Assembly (NCBI RefSeq): GCF_033025475.1
Contig: NZ_CP130322.1
Location: 62,001-126,000 of the forward strand
Direction of reading: 5' to 3'
DNA from: Sphingomonas sp. C3-2
Lineage (GTDB): Bacteria > Pseudomonadota > Alphaproteobacteria > Sphingomonadales > Sphingomonadaceae
DNA: 64,000 nt
Part shown: piece after piece, positions 9,237-17,291 of the stretch
Layout: each line of letters begins with the position of its first letter
Numbering within the stretch: the stretch's first letter is position 1
The notes under the pieces: model-generated
What the model was told of the DNA's origin: nothing
Seen by the model: only the letters and a program-made list of their open reading frames with translations
The model's database searches: none
Position numbers and translations under genes: made by a program

Positions 9237-10146
9237 GGTCAGCACCCTTGAGCGCAAGCATGTGCCGGGCATCATCGGGCGTCGCAACCTCGAGCCCAAG
9301 ATTTTCGATAATCGCACGGGCCTGGCGAACCTGCTCGGCATTACTGCGCGCCAGTCGCCCGCGTCTCAACCACAGGCTATCCTCCAACCCTACGCGGACA
9401 TGCCCACCCATCGAGGCAGCATGGGCCGCCACGCGCATCTGGTCTCGGCCGGCGGCGAGCACCGACCAGCTGTAATTGTCCCCGAAAAGCCGGTCTGCGG
9501 TCCGTTTCATATGCGCGACATCGTCGGGATGGGCGCCGATGCCGCCGAGCAGCCCAAAGCATGTCTGAATGAAGAGCGGCGCCTGTATAAGGCCTTCGGT
9601 CCAGAAGTAATGGAGATTATAGAGGTGGCTTGTATCGTAGCACTCGAACTCGTAGCGCGCGCCAGTCGCGTTCAAGTTTTCCAGTGCGAAGCGAATATCC
9701 TTGAAGCTGTTCCGGAAAACCAGATCATCGCTGTTGCGCAGCATTTCCGGTTCCCACTCATGGTCAAACCGGGTGAAGCGTTTCAGCATGGGAAAGAGAC
9801 CGAAATTCATCGATCCCATGTTGAGGCTGGCAATTTCCGGGCGCCAGCGCAGTGCGGGCTGGATGCGCTCATCCACCTTCATATAGGGGGAGCCGCCGGT
9901 CGTGAGGTTCACCACCACATCGGACGCCTGCCGGATTGTGCGCAGGAAGGGCTCGAAAGCCTCCGGGCTCTGATCGGGGCGTCCGTCAACGGGGTTGCGC
10001 GCGTGCAGATGGACTATAGCGGCACCAGCTTCAGCCGCGTCGATCGCCGACCGCGCAATTTCCTCGGGCGTAACGGGCAGATAGGGGGACATCGAGGGTG
10101 TGTGGATCGACCCCGTGATGGCGCAACTGATGATGATCTTGCTCAT
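9223..10146 (-). CDS. Beta-keto acid cleavage enzyme (BKACE, DUF849)
   Basis: A 307-aa TIM-barrel protein of the BKACE family, whose prototype is the lysine-fermentation enzyme Kce. These Zn enzymes condense a beta-keto acid with acetyl-CoA and split the product into acetoacetate plus a new acyl-CoA. The HLHAR motif (His46, His48) and a downstream VGLEDSLW Glu match the Zn ligands, and an N-terminal CAITGS segment is typical. It lies between the carboxylase and the lyase in one operon, overlapping the lyase by 14 bases. It would accept the beta-keto acid that the lyase releases; the specificity residues cannot be assigned by eye. Confidence 0.92.
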   Translation of the reverse strand: MSKIIISCAITGSIHTPSMSPYLPVTPEEIARSAIDAAEAGAAIVHLHARNPVDGRPDQSPEAFEPFLRTIRQASDVVVNLTTGGSPYMKVDERIQPALRWRPEIASLNMGSMNFGLFPMLKRFTRFDHEWEPEMLRNSDDLVFRNSFKDIRFALENLNATGARYEFECYDTSHLYNLHYFWTEGLIQAPLFIQTCFGLLGGIGAHPDDVAHMKRTADRLFGDNYSWSVLAAGRDQMRVAAHAASMGGHVRVGLEDSLWLRRGRLARSNAEQVRQARAIIENLGLEVATPDDARHMLALKGADHVGF

Positions 10147-10184
10147 ATTCCCCTCGCAACTCTTCAGTTTTCATGCCGGTCGGC

Positions 10185-11795
10185 TTACAGCCGCAGCACC
10201 CCCTGCCGTGGTTCTTCAATCGGTGCGTTGAGTGCGGCGTGGAGGCAGATTGCCAGTGCCTGGCGTGTGTCGACGGGGTCGAGGATACCGTCATCCCACA
10301 GTTCGGATGTGGCATAATAGGCGCTCTGCTCGCGATTATAGCGCTCGAGAAGCGGGGCGCGGATCGCCTCGATCTCCTCTTCGGTGAACGCTGTTCCGGT
10401 TTTCGCGAGTTGGCGGACCTTTAGCTGGGTGAGGACGCTGACGGCTTGTTCGGCACCCATGACTGAAGTCTGCGCCTGCGGCCAGGAAAAGAGGAAGCGA
10501 GAGTCAAAGGCCCGCCCGGACATGCCATATACCCCTGCGCCAAATGCGCCGTTGCAATTCACCGTGAATTTGGGGACCGAGCAGTTGGAGACGGCCATGA
10601 TCAGTTTGGCGCCGTCCTTCGAGATGCCGCGCCTTTCATAGTCGCGCCCCACCATGAATCCGGTGATGTTCTGGAGAAAGATGAGCGGCGTCCGGTTCTT
10701 TTCGCACAACTGGATGAAGTGCGCGCCTTTGAGCGAGCTTTCGTTGAACAGGACGCCGTTATTGCCGAGAATGCCCACCTGATAGCCAAAGATATTGGCA
10801 AAGCCGCAAACGAGCGTCGTGCCATAGGCGGGCTGATATTCATGGAACCTACTGCCGTCGACGATGCGCGCCACAATCTCGCGAATGTCGAACATGGTGC
10901 GGCTGTCGGCGGGAATGATCCCGTAAAGCTCGTCGGCCGGGTAAAGCGGGGGTTCGACTTCGGCGACCGGTGCAAGCACCTTTGCCGGGCGGCGGATATT
11001 GGCGACGACCTCGCGCGCGATGGCGAGCGCATGATGCTCGGAATCCGCGGGATAATCGGCGGTGCCCGAAATGCTCGTGTGCATGTCGCAGCCGCCGAGT
11101 TCGTCGACCGAGACATCCTCTCCGGTCGCGGCCTTGACCAGCGGGGGACCCGCCAGGAAGATCGCCCCGGTCCCGCGCACGATGATGTTATAGTCGCTGA
11201 GCGCCGGGATATAGGCGCCGCCAGCGGTGCATTGGCCGAGCACAACGGCGATCTGGGGAACGCCCATCCGGGATAGCTGGGACTGGTTTCGAAAGATCCG
11301 GCCCGCATGATAGCGGTCCGCGAAGAAATCGGCCTGCAGCGGCAGAAACCCGCCGGCGGAATCGCACAGATGGATCACCGGCAGGCGGTTCTCGATCGCG
11401 ATGTCGAGCGTGCGGACGATCTTCTTCACCGAGTGCGGGTACCAGGCGCCGCCCTTTACCGAGCCGTCGTCGCCATGAATGATGACTTCGCGGCCCGACA
11501 CGATGCCAATGCCCGAAAGCTGCCCGGCGCTCGGAACCTCACCGTCATAATGCATGTTCCCGGCCAGCGTCGACAATTCGAGAAACGGCGTGCCCGGATC
11601 GAGCAGTGCGTCGAGCCTTTCGCGAATGAACAGCTTTCCCTGCGCCCGTATGCGTTCCATGTCGCGCGGTGCGCGGACACTGCGCGCATGTTCCTGGCGC
11701 GCCTTCAACTCGGCCGATAGCTGCCGGTTGCGTTCCAAATTGGCGCGGAACTGCGCATTGCGCGGATCGATCCGCGTCTCGATGCTCCGCATCAT
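10185..11795 (-). CDS. Acyl-CoA carboxylase, carboxyltransferase (beta) subunit
   Basis: A 536-aa carboxyltransferase with N- and C-terminal crotonase-like halves. It transfers CO2 from carboxybiotin to an acyl-CoA. The sequence, especially RRGISKDGAKL, NGAFGAGVYGMSGRAF and SVMGAEQAV, places it with methylcrotonyl-CoA/geranyl-CoA carboxylases (MccB, LiuB, AtuC), not propionyl-CoA carboxylases. Its ATG at 11795 forms an ATGA overlap with the biotin-carrier gene. Together with the separate biotin carrier (11792) and biotin carboxylase (12205) it makes a complete carboxylase. Likely substrates are 3-methyl-branched 2-enoyl-CoAs. A stretch of GCC-rich spacer (10147-10184) separates it from the BKACE gene. 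Confidence 0.93.
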   Translation of the reverse strand: MMRSIETRIDPRNAQFRANLERNRQLSAELKARQEHARSVRAPRDMERIRAQGKLFIRERLDALLDPGTPFLELSTLAGNMHYDGEVPSAGQLSGIGIVSGREVIIHGDDGSVKGGAWYPHSVKKIVRTLDIAIENRLPVIHLCDSAGGFLPLQADFFADRYHAGRIFRNQSQLSRMGVPQIAVVLGQCTAGGAYIPALSDYNIIVRGTGAIFLAGPPLVKAATGEDVSVDELGGCDMHTSISGTADYPADSEHHALAIAREVVANIRRPAKVLAPVAEVEPPLYPADELYGIIPADSRTMFDIREIVARIVDGSRFHEYQPAYGTTLVCGFANIFGYQVGILGNNGVLFNESSLKGAHFIQLCEKNRTPLIFLQNITGFMVGRDYERRGISKDGAKLIMAVSNCSVPKFTVNCNGAFGAGVYGMSGRAFDSRFLFSWPQAQTSVMGAEQAVSVLTQLKVRQLAKTGTAFTEEEIEAIRAPLLERYNREQSAYYATSELWDDGILDPVDTRQALAICLHAALNAPIEEPRQGVLRL

Positions 11796-12205
11796 GGCTG
11801 TTCGCTTTCCAGGGATATGAGGCGCGCGTCCTTGTTGAAGGTCTGGCCGATGCCGACATGGACTTCGGCCACGATCCCGCTGCGCGGCGCCTTGATGGCG
11901 GTTTCCAGCTTCATGCTCTCGATGACCATCAAGGTTTCGCCCTGCGCGACGGTCGCACCCGATGCCGTCGAAACACTCAGCACTGCACCCGGCATGGGGG
12001 CGGCGAGCACATCCCCGGCGTCATGCACAACGCCCTTGGCAAGGAAGGTGACGGCAGGGTGCCATTCCAGAACATGGTTTTGCCCGTCGACATGGATCCA
12101 GACATGGCGTCCGTCAAAGATGGCCGGAACGCCGGGATGACGGGGCATGTCCGGGGTCAGGGCCGCGGGCAGGGCGTGCGCCCCGATGGTGAAGAAGCCG
12201 GGCAT
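11792..12205 (-). CDS. Stand-alone biotin carrier (BT + BCCP) subunit of acyl-CoA carboxylase
   Basis: A 137-aa protein holding the beta-barrel (BT-like) interaction region (residues 25-65) and a C-terminal biotinyl domain with VIESMKLE; Lys99 is the predicted biotinylation site. The Met-Lys is preceded by Ser instead of the commoner Ala/Val. In most methylcrotonyl/geranyl-CoA carboxylases this part is fused to the C-terminus of the biotin carboxylase. Here the upstream subunit ends in ALGGWRN, TGA overlaps the new ATG by one base, and the carrier starts at the point where the fused protein would continue. The three-gene arrangement is coupled, so one complex is expected. Confidence 0.92.
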   Translation of the reverse strand: MPGFFTIGAHALPAALTPDMPRHPGVPAIFDGRHVWIHVDGQNHVLEWHPAVTFLAKGVVHDAGDVLAAPMPGAVLSVSTASGATVAQGETLMVIESMKLETAIKAPRSGIVAEVHVGIGQTFNKDARLISLESEQP

Positions 12206-13764
12206 CAGTTACGCCACCCGCCAAGGGCGGCATGCAGCGCGGGAATCTGAGCGACCTCCCGGCGAAGTTCCGGGACAAGCGGCGCGGCCAATGCCGAAAG
12301 CCGGCCGAGCAATTCGGCATCGAGCTCCGGCTCGTGCGCAAGATCCGGCTTTTCGCGGATCAGGCCTGTATGAACCTCGCCCGCGATCATGTCGGGATCG
12401 GACAGCAGGCGCTGGAGATAGGGCATATTGGTCTGCACGCCAAAGAGCACCACCTGCCTGAGTGCCAGGCGCGCCTGTTCGATCGCATGCGCGCGGTTGC
12501 GGCCATGGACGATCAGCTTGCCGATCATCGGATCGAAGGCGGTGGTGACCTGGCTCCCTTCGGTGACACCCGCGTCGAACCGGACATGGGGCGGCATTTG
12601 CAGCTTCAGGATCGTGCCGATGCTCGGCGCAAAATCATTGGCGGGTTCCTCGGCGCAGATGCGCAGCTCGATGGCGTGCCCGCTGCAGGTGGCCTCCTCC
12701 TGCACCAGCGGAAGCGGCACGCCCGCCGCGATCCGGATTTGCAGCTCGACCAGATCGAGACCGGTTATGGCCTCGGTCACCGGATGCTCGACTTGCAGCC
12801 GCGTATTCATCTCGAGGAAGTAGAAGGCACCGTCTTCAAAGATGAATTCGACGGTGCCGGCATTGGCATAGCCGACAGCCCGGGCGATGCCCGCTGCAGC
12901 TTCGCATATGGCGCTGCGAAGCGCATCCGAGAGCGCGGGGGCGGGGGCCTCTTCAATGATCTTCTGAAAGCGGCGCTGGATCGAGCATTCGCGCTCGTGG
13001 AGATGGACGATATTGCCGTGATGGTCGCCGAATATCTGGACTTCGATATGGCGGGGGCGCTCGAAATAGCGCTCAGCATATAGGCGGCCATCGCCGAAAT
13101 AGCGTCGTGCCTCGCTGCGCCCGCGCTCGACCTCTTCGGCGAGCATCGCGGGGTCGCGCACGATCCGCATGCCCTTGCCGCCGCCGCCCGCGCTGGGCTT
13201 GATGAGGAGGGGCATGCCCAGCGCCTCGGCGCGTGCGAGGAAGGTCGGCGGATCATGATCCTCGATGGCGGATGGTGCGACCGGAAAATTCCGGGACGCC
13301 ACAAATTCGCGCGCGCGAACCTTGTCGCCCATCAGCTCGATCGCTTCGTGCCCCGGTCCAATAAAGACCATGCCCGCTTCGGCAACCGCCCGCGCAAAAT
13401 CGGCGTTTTCGGAGAGGAACCCATATCCTGGATGGATGGCGTCGGCCCCCATCGCACGTCCGGCCTGAACGATGCTGGCGATGTCGAGAAAGGCCGAAAC
13501 GGGGCTGGAGGCGGGATCGAACCAGTGAACCGCATCGGCCAGCGCCAGCGCGGGCGCGTGGGCATCGGCAGGGTGCGCGATCAGCAGCGCGCGCAGCCTC
13601 ATGGCCTTGACCGTCCGCAGAATGCGCGCGGCGATCTCGCCGCGATTGGCGACGAGAACGGATGTAATCGGAATTGGCGCATCGCTCAGCCCGGGTGCTG
13701 TGCCTTGCGCAATATCCGCGCTTTCAATGCCTCTTTCCCGAAGGATGAGCCCGTGGTTCGACAT
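12205..13764 (-). CDS. Acyl-CoA carboxylase, biotin carboxylase subunit
   Basis: A 519-aa ATP-grasp biotin carboxylase. It has an unusual 30-residue N-terminal extension before the normal start region SVLVANRGEIAARIL, then the ATP-grasp loop GGGGKGMRIV, the HLHERECSIQRRFQK segment and the catalytic EMNTRLQVEH motif. It carboxylates biotin with ATP and bicarbonate. It ends where the biotin carrier begins (TGATG), so the usual alpha subunit is split in two. ATG 13764 has a close GAGGA upstream; a later start near the VANRGE motif is possible. It is the first gene of the leftward operon (13764 to 6314) and faces the acyl-CoA dehydrogenase across a 94-bp divergent promoter. Confidence 0.93.
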   Translation of the reverse strand: MSNHGLILRERGIESADIAQGTAPGLSDAPIPITSVLVANRGEIAARILRTVKAMRLRALLIAHPADAHAPALALADAVHWFDPASSPVSAFLDIASIVQAGRAMGADAIHPGYGFLSENADFARAVAEAGMVFIGPGHEAIELMGDKVRAREFVASRNFPVAPSAIEDHDPPTFLARAEALGMPLLIKPSAGGGGKGMRIVRDPAMLAEEVERGRSEARRYFGDGRLYAERYFERPRHIEVQIFGDHHGNIVHLHERECSIQRRFQKIIEEAPAPALSDALRSAICEAAAGIARAVGYANAGTVEFIFEDGAFYFLEMNTRLQVEHPVTEAITGLDLVELQIRIAAGVPLPLVQEEATCSGHAIELRICAEEPANDFAPSIGTILKLQMPPHVRFDAGVTEGSQVTTAFDPMIGKLIVHGRNRAHAIEQARLALRQVVLFGVQTNMPYLQRLLSDPDMIAGEVHTGLIREKPDLAHEPELDAELLGRLSALAAPLVPELRREVAQIPALHAALGGWRN

Positions 13765-13801
13765 GTTCCTCGCCCAACGTCATTGCGATGTTGACAGTAT
13801 A

Positions 13802-13816
13802 GTGAATGCCATTCAT
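13802..13816. promoter_or_regulatory. Candidate operator (RTGAATN3ATTCAT) in divergent promoter
   Basis: GTGAATGCCATTCAT lies in the 94-bp gap between the carboxylase operon and the acyl-CoA dehydrogenase. Its core TGAAT-N3-ATTCA is a perfect inverted repeat. The same pattern appears twice before the TonB receptor at 21119, which is why I call it a site and not chance. The MarR (15933) and TetR (16575) genes nearby are candidate binders. Confidence 0.65.
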
Positions 13817-13858
13817 TTTGGAGTCAAGGCAGCAAATGGGGATGAGGAGAGCGGGGTG

Positions 13859-15040
13859 ATGGGAGTGGACGGAACAGGCGCATTCACGCTGACGCGCGAG
13901 CAGACGCAGATTTTGGACACGGTCGACGGTTTTGCGCGTGCGCATTTATGGCCGCTGCAGCAGAAAATGGACGATGAAGAGCATTGGCCCGACACCGTGA
14001 TGCCCGCGCTCGGCGAAATGGGCCTGCTCGGCGTGACGGTGCCTGTCGAATATGGCGGCGCGGGCGGGGACCTGTTCACTGCGGCACTGATCACCCAAGG
14101 GCTGGCGCGCTGGAACCATGCCATCGCGCTCAGCTATGTCGCGCATGACAATCTGTGCCTCAACAATATCGCGCGCAACGCGTCCGAGGCGCTGAAGCAG
14201 CGCTATCTGCCGGGCTTGTGCAAGGGCGATGTCATCGGCGCGCTTGGGCTGACAGAGCCGGGCGCGGGATCCGATGCGCTCGGGGCGATGGCGACCACCG
14301 CCCGCTTCGAAAATGGGCGTTACCTGCTCAATGGCACCAAGTTGTTCATCACCAACGGCCCGGTTGCCGATGTGGTGCTGGTCTATGCCAAGACCGACAA
14401 GTCACTCGGTTCCAAGGGCATTTCGGCCTTTATCGTCGAAAAGGGGTTCAAGGGCTTCAAGGTGGCGCAGAAGCTCGACAAGATGGGCTTCCGGGGATCG
14501 ACCACCGCCGAGTTGGTGTTCGAGGATTGCGAGGTACCCGCCGAAAACCTCGTAGGTGCCGAGAATCGGGGGGTCGGCATCGTGATGAGCGGGCTCGATC
14601 TTGAGCGCGCGATTGTGGCGATGATCAATGTCGGCATGGCCGAACGCGCGCTCGATCTTGCGATCGACTATGCGCGGACGCGGGTCCAGTTCAACAAGCC
14701 GATCGCCTCCTTCCAGATGGTACAGGCCAAGCTGGCGGAAATGTATGTCGGCGTGCAGACGATGCGCACCTTTTGCTACCAGGTCGTGGCCGAAGCGAGC
14801 GGGATGGACGAGGCGTCCGGCGGGCGCGGTGAAATCCACAAAAAGACGGCCGCCGCCATCCTCTATTCCGCCGAAACCTGCACGCGCGTTGTGAGCGATG
14901 CCGTCCAGATCTTCGGTGGGGCCGGCTATATGCGCGAAACCGAGATCAACCGGCTCTACCGGGCATCGAAGTTGCTCGAGATCGGTGCGGGGACGAGCGA
15001 AATCCGGAAAATGATCATCGCGGGCGAGCTTCTTAAATAA
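13859..15040 (+). CDS. Acyl-CoA dehydrogenase, isovaleryl-CoA dehydrogenase type
   Basis: A 393-aa FAD flavoprotein that makes 2-enoyl-CoA. The ALGLTEPGAGSDA and FITNGPVAD segments bind FAD/substrate. The catalytic base is predicted as Glu249 in MSGLDLER: this is the isovaleryl-CoA dehydrogenase position, and the C-terminal loop reads IGAGTSEIRK, as in IVD, without the Glu used by short/medium-chain enzymes. A branched acyl-CoA (isovaleryl, citronellyl-like) is therefore likely. ATG 13859 has GAGGAG about 9 bases upstream; sequence further upstream in frame looks non-coding. Its product is the logical substrate of the divergently encoded carboxylase. Confidence 0.92.
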   Translation: MGVDGTGAFTLTREQTQILDTVDGFARAHLWPLQQKMDDEEHWPDTVMPALGEMGLLGVTVPVEYGGAGGDLFTAALITQGLARWNHAIALSYVAHDNLCLNNIARNASEALKQRYLPGLCKGDVIGALGLTEPGAGSDALGAMATTARFENGRYLLNGTKLFITNGPVADVVLVYAKTDKSLGSKGISAFIVEKGFKGFKVAQKLDKMGFRGSTTAELVFEDCEVPAENLVGAENRGVGIVMSGLDLERAIVAMINVGMAERALDLAIDYARTRVQFNKPIASFQMVQAKLAEMYVGVQTMRTFCYQVVAEASGMDEASGGRGEIHKKTAAAILYSAETCTRVVSDAVQIFGGAGYMRETEINRLYRASKLLEIGAGTSEIRKMIIAGELLK

Positions 15041-15073
15041 GCCTTGTGCGGAAGGAAGGACGGAGGGATCGAC

Positions 15074-15922
15074 ATGCCGGAATTTGGCCGCACCGATGCG
15101 GAACTGGCCAGCCTGCCGCTGGGGCTGGCGGCGGACAGTCTGGTAGGAAAGGTTGTTCTCATTTCCGGCGCCGGAAGCGGGATCGGGCGCGGCGTCGCGC
15201 ATTGGTGTGCGCGTCTGGGGGCAAAGCTCATCCTGTGTGGTCGTCGCCTGGAAAAGATCGAGGTGACCGCGCAGGCGCTGACGGCTTATGGCACCGAGGT
15301 CATGGTCGAGGCGATGTCGATCCGTGATCCGGCAGCGGTCGCCGCGCTTTTCGATCGGGCATGGGCGCATTTCGGGGCGGTCGACATCGTGATCAACAAC
15401 GCGGGCGGTCAGTTTCCGCAGGCCGCGATCGATATCTCGCCAAAGGGATGGGCGGCGGTGGTCGACACCAATCTGAACGGCAGCTGGTATATGATGCAGG
15501 CCGCCGCGCGCAAATGGCGCGATGCTGGCCTGCCCGGATCGATCGTGAACATCGTTGCCGTCATATGGCGCGGTATGCCCGGGGTTGCGCACACCTGCGC
15601 CGCACGGGCAGGGGTGATCTACGCCTCGAAAACGGCCGCGATCGAATGGGCACCGCACAATATTCGCGTGAACTGCGTCGCGCCAGGGATCATCTCGACC
15701 GAGGGCATGCGCGTCTATCCCGAGGAAGCCGTGACCGAGATGCCCAAGTCCAATCTCCAGCAACGCTTCGGGCGGATTGAGGATGTGGCCAATGCGGTGT
15801 GCTTTCTGGCGGCCGATACCGGGAGCTTCATCACCGGAGAGGTGCTGACGATCGATGGCGGCAACCAGCTTTGGGGAGATCAGTGGACGATTCCACGCCC
15901 GGATTATTTCAAGGTAGGGTAA
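15074..15922 (+). CDS. SDR oxidoreductase, trans-2-enoyl-CoA reductase (PECR)/AtuG-like
   Basis: This 282-aa short-chain dehydrogenase starts at ATG 15074 behind GGAGGGAT. The cofactor motif is SGAGSGIGRG and the NNAGG motif is present. Where classical SDRs have Tyr-x3-Lys it has AHTCAARAGV, with Arg in place of the Lys. That pattern, the following EWAPHNIRVNCVAPG, and the C-terminal FITGEVLTIDGG are those of peroxisomal trans-2-enoyl-CoA reductase and acyclic-terpene (AtuG-like) SDRs, so this is a subfamily feature and not decay. It may reduce or isomerise a branched enoyl-CoA. It is cotranscribed with the acyl-CoA dehydrogenase (33-base gap). Confidence 0.85.
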   Translation: MPEFGRTDAELASLPLGLAADSLVGKVVLISGAGSGIGRGVAHWCARLGAKLILCGRRLEKIEVTAQALTAYGTEVMVEAMSIRDPAAVAALFDRAWAHFGAVDIVINNAGGQFPQAAIDISPKGWAAVVDTNLNGSWYMMQAAARKWRDAGLPGSIVNIVAVIWRGMPGVAHTCAARAGVIYASKTAAIEWAPHNIRVNCVAPGIISTEGMRVYPEEAVTEMPKSNLQQRFGRIEDVANAVCFLAADTGSFITGEVLTIDGGNQLWGDQWTIPRPDYFKVG

Positions 15923-15932
15923 AGGGCGTCCT

Positions 15933-16502
15933 TTGACAGAAGCAAGCGCGCTATATTCGATGATACGGGTTTCGATGCCAATGGATCCTCATGTGACCGC
16001 AGAAGAAGAATTTGATGTCGCTGTGCTCGACGAACCGGGAGCGCTCATCGCCGCCTGTCTCTATTGGCTCCAGGCGCAGAGCCGGCAGACCGCCCATCCG
16101 ATCTACAAGCACCATGGCCTGTCACCCCAACAGGCATCCTTGTTGTGGCAACTAGCCCCCGGCGAGCTTCTCTCGATGGGCGATGTCGCCGATCGCATGG
16201 GGTGCGACATCGCCAATATCACCGGGATTGTCGACAGGCTTGAAAAGCGCGGATTGATCCAGCGCACCATCGGGCAGGATAGGCGGGTCAAGCTGTTGTC
16301 GTTCACGCCAGAAGGACTTGCGTTGCGGCGGGAGTTGGTCGGCGCGCTGCATATGCCGCCTGAGTGGCTGGACGGGTTTTCGAGCGAAGAGCAGGGGCAA
16401 CTCGCGGGCTTGCTTTCGCGGGCAGTTCGTATCGCGGGTGTTGATCCCCGAAACAATCTGCCGCGCCATCCTTTGGGCAGGGCTGTCTCTGGAGAACGGT
16501 GA
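15933..16502 (+). CDS. MarR-family transcriptional regulator
   Basis: A winged-helix regulator of 189 aa. The core (GLSPQQASLLWQLAPGELLSM, then DVADRMGCDIANITGIVDRL and RRVKLLSFTPEG) is the MarR recognition helix and wing. The start is uncertain: TTG 15933 has AAGGG upstream, while ATG 15960 and ATG 15975 would give shorter proteins that still hold the whole domain. MarR proteins usually repress neighbouring catabolic genes and are released by an aromatic acid or acyl-CoA. It could bind the RTGAATN3ATTCAT sites at 13802 and 21036/21083. Confidence 0.87.
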   Translation: MTEASALYSMIRVSMPMDPHVTAEEEFDVAVLDEPGALIAACLYWLQAQSRQTAHPIYKHHGLSPQQASLLWQLAPGELLSMGDVADRMGCDIANITGIVDRLEKRGLIQRTIGQDRRVKLLSFTPEGLALRRELVGALHMPPEWLDGFSSEEQGQLAGLLSRAVRIAGVDPRNNLPRHPLGRAVSGER

Positions 16503-16574
16503 AAAAAGTGGCCATGCCCGGTGCTGCGGCGCCGTCCCGAACTTGCCGATAAGATAATAAGAGGAATATCCCGC

Positions 16575-17186
16575 TTGCCAGTACCCCCAAAACCACCGCT
16601 CTCTCGACGGGAACTGAACAAGTTGCGGATCCGCAACACCATTCTCAATGTCGCTGAAAAGAATTTCGCGCTTTATGGAATAGATGAGGCCTCATTGAAT
16701 GAGATAGCGGATCTTTCCGAAATTTCTCGCTCAACGCTGTTCAAATATTTCAATGGCAAGGCGGAAATTTTTGAAGCGATCGTCGAACGGATGAATGACG
16801 TGTTCTTCATCCAGATCGCCAAAAAATGTGATGAAACTGACGATCCTGCCACCCGCATCCTCGCAATTTTCATCGAATTCGTCGAAGGGTTGGAGCGCTC
16901 ATCGGCGCCGCCGCGAAAATTCATCGGCCTTTCCATTCGTGAATGGAATGACCCGCAACAATCGCGCCGAATGGAACGCTTTCGTCTCGAATTCTATAGA
17001 ATCCTGAACAGCGGCAAGCTGCGTGGTGCCCCACAGATCGATTATCTGGTCGATATCGTCGTCAGCATTTTCATAGGCTTGCTCCATAATTGGCGCACAT
17101 TCGACGATTACCCGCTGCGCCAGAGATTGGTGGAGGCAGCAGGCGAAATTGCGCACATGATCGATCGCCATGCCGTGAAAATTTGA
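16575..17186 (+). CDS. TetR-family transcriptional regulator
   Basis: A 203-aa regulator with an N-terminal HTH (NTILNVAEKNFALYGIDEAS, then ISRSTLFKYFNGKAEIF) and an all-helical ligand domain. I start it at TTG 16575 because AGAGGA lies about 9 bases upstream; GTG 16521 would add 18 residues without a clear ribosome-binding site. The gene is visibly lower in GC than its neighbours. A strong inverted repeat sits directly downstream (17205-17240), in front of the thiolase operon, and is the most likely operator. The ligand may be an acyl-CoA of the pathway. Confidence 0.88.
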   Translation: MPVPPKPPLSRRELNKLRIRNTILNVAEKNFALYGIDEASLNEIADLSEISRSTLFKYFNGKAEIFEAIVERMNDVFFIQIAKKCDETDDPATRILAIFIEFVEGLERSSAPPRKFIGLSIREWNDPQQSRRMERFRLEFYRILNSGKLRGAPQIDYLVDIVVSIFIGLLHNWRTFDDYPLRQRLVEAAGEIAHMIDRHAVKI

Positions 17187-17204
17187 GATCGCTACAATTC
17201 CCCC

Positions 17205-17240
17205 TTGAGTGGACTCAAGTCCGAATATAGACTTGAGTCC
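17205..17240. promoter_or_regulatory. Nested inverted repeats (TTGAGT/ACTCAA), candidate TetR operator
   Basis: GGACTCAAGTC (17211-17221) and GACTTGAGTCC (17230-17240) form an 11-bp inverted repeat with an 8-base spacer. An extra TTGAGT at 17205 pairs with ACTCAA at 17213. The site starts 18 bases after the tetR stop and ends 51 bases before the thiolase start. A hairpin-only role is possible but there is no T-tract. Confidence 0.65.
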
Positions 17241-17291
17241 TAAAATAGCACGGGTGCATAGGCTGCCCCCGGCAGGAGAGGGCATCAAGCG

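Noticed and set aside
13601-13858. A longer acyl-CoA dehydrogenase starting at 13601.
   Set aside because: It would overlap the biotin carboxylase and run through the divergent promoter; ATG 13859 has a ribosome-binding site and the normal family start.
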